A DNA stretch of 14,241 nucleotides from JAFGLY01 sp041309225. GTDB lineage: Bacteria > Myxococcota_A > UBA796 > JAFGLY01. Of the stretch, positions 9,253 through 14,241 are shown piece after piece (positions within the stretch are counted from its first letter, which is position 1; each line of letters begins with the position of its first letter). The stretch covers positions 1-14,241 of the forward strand of contig JBFYZZ010000279.1 in the NCBI GenBank assembly GCA_041309225.1. Reading direction: 5' to 3'. The position numbers and the translations under genes are program-made. The notes under the pieces were generated by a model. The model made no database searches. It worked only from the letters and a program-made list of their open reading frames with translations, and had not been told where the DNA came from.

Positions 9253-11688
9253 TCACTCCGGCTCGGCGACCCCGGTGCCCTCCACGAGCCGGTAGCGGCC
9301 GTCCGCGCCGAGTCCGGTGAAGGTCTCGACGGTACCGCCCACCCAGGTGACGGTCACGTCGTCGATCGCGGTGTTGGATCCGAGCCCGAAGTGGAGGGTG
9401 CGCGGCTTCTGGGTGTTCGAGAGGCCGTTGCCGTCCTGGGCGATGCGCATCTGGGAGACGCCGCCCGCCGCCAATACGACCCGGGCGCCCGCCGCGTCGC
9501 GGCTGCCCGCGGTTCCCTCGAGCACCACGTCCACCCAGTGGTTGTCCTGGCCCACGCGGTTGACGAAGAGGTGCAGGTAGGGGGGGAGGAAGCGATCGCC
9601 GACGAAAAGGTCCTCGTCGCCGTCCTCGTCCACGTCGAGCCACACCACGGCCACCGCGTCCTCGACGATCACACCGGCCTCGTACGTGATGTCGGTGAAC
9701 AGGCCGTCGTCGTTGCGGTAGAGACGGGCGTAGTGGTTGGAGTAGAGCGACGCGATGGCGAGGTCCACGTCCATGTCGTTGTCGAAGTCGGCCCACTGCG
9801 CCTGGACGTCGCCCTCGTCGTAGATGAACCCCCGGGCTGCCCGCTCGTTGGTGAACGTGTAGCCGGGCGCGCCCTGGTTCACGACGAACATGCTGGGATC
9901 GGCCCAGGGCTGCGTGCGCGGGTGGGACAGGTTGCACATGTAGTAGTCCCAGTCGCCGTCGTTGTCGAAATCGCCCCACTCCCCGCCGTAGGTGTGTCCT
10001 CCCGGCCAGTTCGCGTACCCGCTGTCGATCTCGTCGTGGGCCACCCCCACCTCGAGGGCCACGTCCACGAACGTGCCGTCGCACTGGTTCTCCCAGAGCT
10101 GATTGTCGTAGAGGTGGTAGTTCCCGACGAAGATGTCGGGGCAGGCGTCGTTGTTGTAGTCGTTCCAGTTGACCCCGTAGACCGAGAAGGCCTTCGGGAG
10201 GATCAGCCCGGCGGTGTCCGAGGCGTACTGGAAGGCGCCGTTGCCCCTGCCCTCGTAGTAGCGGTCCTGGACGGCGGGATCGTCGGGGTAGTGCTCGAGC
10301 CAGTTGCCGAAGTACAGATCGAGCAGGCCGTCCATGTTGCCGTCGCCGAATCCGCCCGCGGTGGTGGGCTCGATCGCGTCGATCCCCGAGTCGGCCACCC
10401 GGCCGAGGACGCCGTTGCCGTCGTTGAGGAGGAAGTAGGAGGACCAATCCTCGTCGGTGGACCGATCGCAGTCGTTGTCGAGGCCGTCGTGGAGCTCGGG
10501 TGCGCCCGGGTACACCGTGACGAGGGTGTCGTCGCAGTCGCCGTCCGCGATGGTGACGCCGTCGCCGTCGTGGTCGGAGGTGTCGGTGCCGTCGTCGGCG
10601 ATCCCGTCGCAGTCGTTGTCGCGCCAGTCCACGTCCTCGTCGTCGCCCGGCTCGATGTCGCCGTCGTTGTCGTTGCAGTCGCCTTCGGCGATGGTGGTGC
10701 GGTCGCCGTCCGAGTCGGCGCCGGTGTAGATGGCGGCGAAGGCGTCGGGGTCGCCGTCGTTGTCCACGTCGCCGAAGATGAGCATCGAGGCGGTCCGGGC
10801 CTCGCCGAACAGGTCCGTGCCCGGCGGTTCGAAGTGGCCCTGCCCGTCGCCCAGGTAGGGCGTGGGGCCCGCGGCGTAGTTCCAGATGTCCTGGTGGCCG
10901 TCGCCGTCGATGTCCACCACCCCGACGGTGCCGGAGGCGTCGCCCGCGAAGGGCTGGGTGTCCGTGACGTCCTCGAACCAGCGGGCGCCCTCGTCCCACT
11001 GGCAGAAGAAGTTGCCCGCCAGCTGCATCTTGAAGTTGCCCGCGACCGAGTAGGCCATCTTGTCCTCGGCCATGAGCAGCATGCCCCGCTCGGACTCGTC
11101 GCTCGGGTTGCCGACGTAGTAGACGCCGGGGGCGCCATCCTCCGGGTACTGGTGGACGATCATGTAGTGCTGGGTGGGCTCGAGGAAGAGGCCGAGCGAG
11201 GAGACGTCGATGTCCTGCCAGTCGCCCGGGCCGGCGCCCTCGGGGATGGCGATCTCGATCGGCTCGATCAGGTTCCAGTCGCCAGCGTCGATGTCGGGCC
11301 ACTCACCCGGGTACGACCGGCCCCAGGCGCCCATGAACCGGATGCGCGCGTTGCCGGGGCCCGAGGAGAAGGCCATCTGGATGGACGTGACCTGGAAGGG
11401 GTGCGTGGCGACCACCTTGTCGGTCTCGACGGTGCCGTCGGTGCGGTAGTCTTCGGCCAGGACCTTGGGGAGGGCGCCGGTGACCTCGCCGAGGATGCCC
11501 GGGACGAGGGTGTCCTTCCAGTCGCGGCCCTGGCACCAGCGGTCGAACTCGGGGCCGGGCTCGGGCTCCCCGGGGCCGACGGTGTCGGTGGTGTCCCCGG
11601 AGCCGGTGGTGTCGTCGGGCGACTCGCCGCCGTCGCAGGCGGCGAGGGGGAGGAGGACGAGGAACGCGAGGGCGGTCGACGGGTGCAT
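9253..11688 (-). CDS. Secreted FG-GAP/VCBS lipoprotein with MopE-like repeats and ASPIC/UnbV C-terminus
   Basis: The protein has 811 residues. ATG at 11688 is preceded by GGAGG five bases away; a GTG six bases upstream overlaps that site and is rejected. The leader MHPSTALAFLVLLPLAAC ends in a lipobox (Cys18), followed by a Thr/Asp/Gly/Pro linker (19-47). A beta-rich domain spans about 50-235. FG-GAP/VCBS-type motifs (VVDIDGDGHQDIW, FGDVDNDGDPDAFAA, WGDFDNDGDWDYYMCN, WADFDNDMDVDLAIA, WLDVDEDGDEDLFVG) suggest calcium-binding beta-propeller blades. Between blades, residues 323-413 hold two MopE-like units (EGDCNDNDGDIEPGDDED-x4-DNDCDG and DGDCDD-x7-PGAPELHDGLDNDCD). The C-terminus (717-800) is an ASPIC/UnbV domain. 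It is probably displayed at the cell surface; its ligand is unknown. It ends 75 bases upstream of the selenoprotein gene. Confidence 0.92.
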   Translation of the reverse strand: MHPSTALAFLVLLPLAACDGGESPDDTTGSGDTTDTVGPGEPEPGPEFDRWCQGRDWKDTLVPGILGEVTGALPKVLAEDYRTDGTVETDKVVATHPFQVTSIQMAFSSGPGNARIRFMGAWGRSYPGEWPDIDAGDWNLIEPIEIAIPEGAGPGDWQDIDVSSLGLFLEPTQHYMIVHQYPEDGAPGVYYVGNPSDESERGMLLMAEDKMAYSVAGNFKMQLAGNFFCQWDEGARWFEDVTDTQPFAGDASGTVGVVDIDGDGHQDIWNYAAGPTPYLGDGQGHFEPPGTDLFGEARTASMLIFGDVDNDGDPDAFAAIYTGADSDGDRTTIAEGDCNDNDGDIEPGDDEDVDWRDNDCDGIADDGTDTSDHDGDGVTIADGDCDDTLVTVYPGAPELHDGLDNDCDRSTDEDWSSYFLLNDGNGVLGRVADSGIDAIEPTTAGGFGDGNMDGLLDLYFGNWLEHYPDDPAVQDRYYEGRGNGAFQYASDTAGLILPKAFSVYGVNWNDYNNDACPDIFVGNYHLYDNQLWENQCDGTFVDVALEVGVAHDEIDSGYANWPGGHTYGGEWGDFDNDGDWDYYMCNLSHPRTQPWADPSMFVVNQGAPGYTFTNERAARGFIYDEGDVQAQWADFDNDMDVDLAIASLYSNHYARLYRNDDGLFTDITYEAGVIVEDAVAVVWLDVDEDGDEDLFVGDRFLPPYLHLFVNRVGQDNHWVDVVLEGTAGSRDAAGARVVLAAGGVSQMRIAQDGNGLSNTQKPRTLHFGLGSNTAIDDVTVTWVGGTVETFTGLGADGRYRLVEGTGVAEPE

Positions 11689-11748
11689 GGGCACCTCCAG
11701 CGACGGCCCCTATCGTGCGGGCGCGTCGCGGTCCGCCGTGGACGCGTT

Positions 11749-12672
11749 TCAGGTGCCCGTGCCGATCCGGTCGCGGCGCAGGAGCGACAGGGTGATCGCG
11801 GACGCCATGTCCGGGTTCTCCCGCAGGCGCCGCAGCGAGTAGGCGTACCAGTCCCGACCGTAGGGGACGTAGAGCCGCACGGGCCAGCCCTCGGCGCGAA
11901 GATCCTCGAGGAGCGAGCGGACGGGCACGCCGAGGAGGGCCTGGAACTCGACGCGGCCCGGGCCGGCGCCGGCCTCGGCGACGAGCGACCGGAGCCGGTC
12001 CACCAGGACGGCGTCGTGGGTGGCGAACTGAACCGAGCCGGACCCGGCCAGGAGCGCGCGCGCGGCCCGGACGAAGGCGTCGCGGATCGCCTGGCGCCCC
12101 GTCCAGGCGATGGACGCCGGCTCCTTGTAGATGCCCTTGCACAGCCGCACGGTGGCGCCCTCGGCGGCCAGGACGCCGGCGTCGGCCTCGGTGCGGTGGA
12201 GGCGGGCCTGCAGGACCAGACCGACCCGGGGCCAGGTGAGGCGGACGCGCCGCCAGAGGGCCAGCGTGGCGTCGGTGGTGGAGGCATCCTCCATGTCGAT
12301 GGTGATCTCGACGTCGCGACGGCGGGCCACCGCCAGGAGGTCGGCGAGGGTGCCGGCCGCGCGATCGGGGTCGAGCTTGAGCCCGAAGTGCGTGGGTTTG
12401 AGCGAGACGTGGCGCGGGACGTCCGAGGCTGCCACGGCCTCGATCAGCCCGGCGTAGGCGCGGGTCGCCTCGAGCACGTCGTCCCAGCCCGACACGTCCT
12501 CCCCCAGCATGTCGAGGGTGGTGAGGTACCCCTCCGCGCGGAGCCGCGCGGCCAGCGAGAGGGCGTCGTCCCGGGTCTCGCCCGCGATGTACCGGCGGGC
12601 GACGCGGGCCACGACGGGCCTGGGAACCACGGGCAGGAGGATCTGGACGAGGGCGGCGAAGGGCGAGGTCAT
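11749..12672 (-). CDS. Proline dehydrogenase (monofunctional)
   Basis: Proline dehydrogenase is an FAD enzyme that oxidises L-proline to pyrroline-5-carboxylate, the first step of proline catabolism. At 307 residues it matches single-domain PRODH of the PutB/Thermus type and lacks the P5C dehydrogenase half of PutA. Family motifs appear in order: LKPTHFGLKL (91-100), ITIDMEDAS (123-131), LQARLHRTEAD (154-164), VRLCKGIYKEP (175-185), FATHD (216-220), EFQALLGV (242-249) and RLYVPYGRDWYAYSLRRLRENP (266-287), whose final Arg residues bind the proline carboxylate. ATG at 12672 has GGAG upstream and overlaps the stop of the acetyltransferase gene as ATGA, implying coupled translation. No P5C dehydrogenase gene is in the window. 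Confidence 0.93.
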   Translation of the reverse strand: MTSPFAALVQILLPVVPRPVVARVARRYIAGETRDDALSLAARLRAEGYLTTLDMLGEDVSGWDDVLEATRAYAGLIEAVAASDVPRHVSLKPTHFGLKLDPDRAAGTLADLLAVARRRDVEITIDMEDASTTDATLALWRRVRLTWPRVGLVLQARLHRTEADAGVLAAEGATVRLCKGIYKEPASIAWTGRQAIRDAFVRAARALLAGSGSVQFATHDAVLVDRLRSLVAEAGAGPGRVEFQALLGVPVRSLLEDLRAEGWPVRLYVPYGRDWYAYSLRRLRENPDMASAITLSLLRRDRIGTGT

Positions 12673-13199
12673 GACGGACTCCGGGGCAGCGATCCGCAGG
12701 GACCGGAGGAAGTGGACGGACCTCCGTGTCCGGCCGCCCCGAGCGCCGGGCCGTCGAGGCGCCACAGGGTCCAGTCGGTCAGCGGCCGGGCGCCCATGGC
12801 CCGGTAGAACGCGTGGGCCGGCTCGTTCCAGTCGAGGACGGCGCACTCGAGGCGACCGCAGCCGCGTGCGACGGCCCGGGCGGCCACGGCCTGGAAGAGG
12901 GCCCGGCCGGCGCCGCAGCCGCGGTGGGCGGGAAGGACGAAGAGGTCCTCGAGGTACAAGCCCGGCCGCCCGCGCCATGTGGAGTAGTTGCGGAAGAACA
13001 GGGCGAATCCGACGATGACAGCGTCAATCTCGGCGAGCAGGCACTCGAAGGGCGGATCGGGGGAGGCCAGCTGCGCGGCGAGATCGGCGCCGGTGGCCTC
13101 GACCGCGTCCGGTTCCCGCTCGTAGGCGGCCAGGGCGCGCACGAGGGCGAGGACGGTGCCGGCGTCGGCGGGCGTGGCGGAACGGACACGGACGGGCAT
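12669..13199 (-). CDS. GNAT N-acetyltransferase, diamine/SSAT-like
   Basis: The protein has 176 residues and a single GNAT fold. The acetyl-CoA pyrophosphate loop is HRGCGAGRAL (92-101) after strand LYLEDLFVLPA (81-91). CAVLDWNEPAHAFYRAMGARPLTDWTLWRL (119-148) matches the spermidine/diamine acetyltransferase (SSAT) subgroup, with Tyr132 as the usual general acid. RNYSTWRGRPGLYLEDLF is also typical of that subgroup. The last 25 residues (Gly/Ser/Pro-rich) are a nonconserved tail. It shares an ATGA overlap with proline dehydrogenase downstream and begins 46 bases after the imuB stop. A polyamine, diamine or amino-acid amine is the likely acceptor; the exact substrate is not decidable from sequence. 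Confidence 0.9.
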   Translation of the reverse strand: MPVRVRSATPADAGTVLALVRALAAYEREPDAVEATGADLAAQLASPDPPFECLLAEIDAVIVGFALFFRNYSTWRGRPGLYLEDLFVLPAHRGCGAGRALFQAVAARAVARGCGRLECAVLDWNEPAHAFYRAMGARPLTDWTLWRLDGPALGAAGHGGPSTSSGPCGSLPRSPS

Positions 13200-13212
13200 G
13201 GAGGCCCCGGGG

Positions 13213-13229
13213 GTGCGCGAGGAACGCAC
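13213..13229 (-). other. Small inverted repeat between imuB and the acetyltransferase gene
   Basis: GTGCG-TTCCTCG-CGCAC forms a 5-bp stem in the 46-base gap. No T-run follows, so it is a weak terminator candidate at best, and it may be chance in such GC-rich DNA. Confidence 0.25.
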
Positions 13230-13245
13230 TTAGCGCGGCCGGGGG

Positions 13246-14241
13246 TCAAGGGCCCTGGTCGAAGGCGCCGTACAACAGGGCGTGGCCCCACGCACGACCG
13301 AGCCAGATGCGACGGCCGTCGGCGAGGTCGAGGATCCAGCAGTCGCGGTCGAGCGGATCCGCCCACCACTCGCCCGAGAGCCGCTCCCGGGCGACCACGG
13401 CGGCCACCTCGCACCAGCGGCCCTCGATCCGGACCCGGCGCGGGGGACCGGCGGCGGGCTCGGCCTCGACGGGGCGAGGCTCGGCGAGCAGCAGGGCGGG
13501 CCGTGGCGCGACGAGGTCGAGGCGCCACGCCTCGTGGGGCCAGGTGGGATCGGGGTCGGGCGCGCCCTCCTTGCAGGGCGAAGGCCCGGCCTGCTGGTCG
13601 GCGTCCGGGCCGGGAAAGGGCGTGCCTCCGGCGAGCGGCAGGGCGGCCCACGCCGCCTCCGGCCGCCACGTGTCGCGCAGGACGGCCCGGAGGATGGCGT
13701 GGGGCCCGAGGGCCTCGGCGAGGCGGGCCACCAGCGCGGGCAGTGGCTCGGCGGCGGCGGCGTGATCGAGGATCCCGCCCTGGAGCCCGCTCCAGGGGGC
13801 GGTCTCCTCGGCGTCGAGGGTGGCGGCCACCACCGCGGCCGGGAGTTGCACGCTCTCGAGGCGGCGCCGGAGCAGGCGGGCGAGCAGGTCGGGATCGCGG
13901 ACCGGCCGGCCGGTACGGAGCACGAAACGGCGGGGCTCCGCCTCCTCGAGCGTGAGGTCGAGCCCGAGGCGCAGCACGCCCCGGCCCGCGGTCTCCAAGG
14001 CCTCCGACAGGTCGCGGCAGAGGCCGTGGATCACGAAGTGGAGGGGCTCGAGGGCGTCCACCGGGAAGGGGAGGTCGCGGGCCACGGCGAGGGGGACGCC
14101 CTCCCCCGCCGGCGCGGGCGGACGGCGGCCGATCTCGCCCCGGGCGAGCCGATGCATGCGGACGCCCTCGGGGCCCAGGCGGCCGGCCACCGAGGCGGGC
14201 GGCAGGGCAGCGAAGGCGCCGAGGGTGCGGATCCCGAGGTC
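13246..14241 (-). CDS. imuB: ImuB-like Y-family DNA polymerase homologue, C-terminal part (runs off right edge)
   Basis: ImuB is a Y-family polymerase homologue without activity that links DnaE2 and ImuA to the beta clamp in SOS translesion synthesis. The last 331 residues are here and the frame is open to the edge; no start codon should be annotated inside. The first residues, DLGIRTLGAFAALPPASVAGRLGPEG, are the helix-hairpin-helix thumb region. RDLPFPVDALEPLHFVIHGLCRDLSEAL leads into the little-finger domain, and FVLRTGRPVRDPDLLARLLRRRLESVQLP is a typical ImuB segment. The C-terminal RIEGRWCEVAAVV-x-SGEWWADPLDRDCWILDLADGRRIWLGRAW matches the ImuB tail, ending near Gly-Ala-Phe. Palm residues, the clamp-binding motif and the promoter lie outside. 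The gene downstream is an acetyltransferase, not dnaE2, which is about 9 kb away. Confidence 0.87.
   Translation of the reverse strand, partial: DLGIRTLGAFAALPPASVAGRLGPEGVRMHRLARGEIGRRPPAPAGEGVPLAVARDLPFPVDALEPLHFVIHGLCRDLSEALETAGRGVLRLGLDLTLEEAEPRRFVLRTGRPVRDPDLLARLLRRRLESVQLPAAVVAATLDAEETAPWSGLQGGILDHAAAAEPLPALVARLAEALGPHAILRAVLRDTWRPEAAWAALPLAGGTPFPGPDADQQAGPSPCKEGAPDPDPTWPHEAWRLDLVAPRPALLLAEPRPVEAEPAAGPPRRVRIEGRWCEVAAVVARERLSGEWWADPLDRDCWILDLADGRRIWLGRAWGHALLYGAFDQGP

Noticed and set aside
9218..11302. 694-codon Arg-rich minus-strand frame
   Set aside because: It is an off-frame shadow of the FG-GAP/ASPIC lipoprotein, with no domain or credible start.
8239..12807. 1522-codon plus-strand open frame with a long Val-Gly repeat
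   Set aside because: The Val-Gly run is the antisense of the Asp-Ala/Asp-Thr minisatellite, and the rest is antisense to the FG-GAP protein and proline dehydrogenase genes.

Overview
The window is a very GC-rich bacterial segment of about 14.2 kb. Third codon positions are almost all G or C, which leaves long open frames on both strands, and most of those are shadows of real genes. The gene content points to a Myxococcota-type (deltaproteobacterial) genome: many small lipoproteins, Asp-rich calcium-binding (thrombospondin type 3-like) and MopE-like Cys/Asp repeats, an FG-GAP/ASPIC-UnbV surface protein, a probable sigma-54 promoter and a selenoprotein. This assignment is inferred from gene content only.

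Reading from right to left, nearly everything is on the minus strand. The right edge holds the C-terminal two thirds of an ImuB-like Y-family protein (13246-14241). Next come a GNAT acetyltransferase and a monofunctional proline dehydrogenase with overlapping stop and start codons (12669-13199 and 11749-12672). They are followed by an 811-residue secreted FG-GAP/MopE/ASPIC lipoprotein (9253-11688), a redoxin-like lipoprotein whose active-site Cys codon is TGA (8137-9177), a small SRPBCC-like lipoprotein (7433-8080) and a polytopic membrane protein resembling GT-C glycosyltransferases (5987-7414). A short plus-strand pair encodes a TfoX-N-domain protein and a PaaI-type hotdog thioesterase (5042-5911). 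Minus-strand genes resume with a Cys-containing lipoprotein (4202-4975), the error-prone polymerase DnaE2/ImuC (879-4127, possibly to 4166) and a truncated gene of unknown function at the left edge (1-701).

Two themes stand out. The first is SOS mutagenesis: imuB and dnaE2 sit at the two ends of the window, about 9 kb apart, instead of in one imuA-imuB-dnaE2 cassette. dnaE2 carries a perfect 14-bp LexA-type palindrome lying over its probable -10 element. The second is a cluster of exported proteins. Its highlight is a probable new selenoprotein: a lipoprotein anchor, about 80 residues of alternating Asp, calcium-binding repeats, and a thioredoxin-fold domain whose redox motif reads Trp-Sec-Gly-Ala-Cys. 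A hairpin at the right distance after the UGA closely resembles the upper stem-loop of the E. coli fdhF SECIS.

The left-edge gene is of secondary interest. It has a strong AGGAGG ribosome site, a sigma-54-like -24/-12 element, paired GTGTCG/CGACAC elements about 110-150 bp upstream of the predicted start of transcription, and a short LQDRIGNAAVLERI motif reminiscent of proteins linked to extracellular contractile injection systems. No RNA genes, insertion sequences, CRISPR arrays or gene-free stretches over 300 bases were seen.
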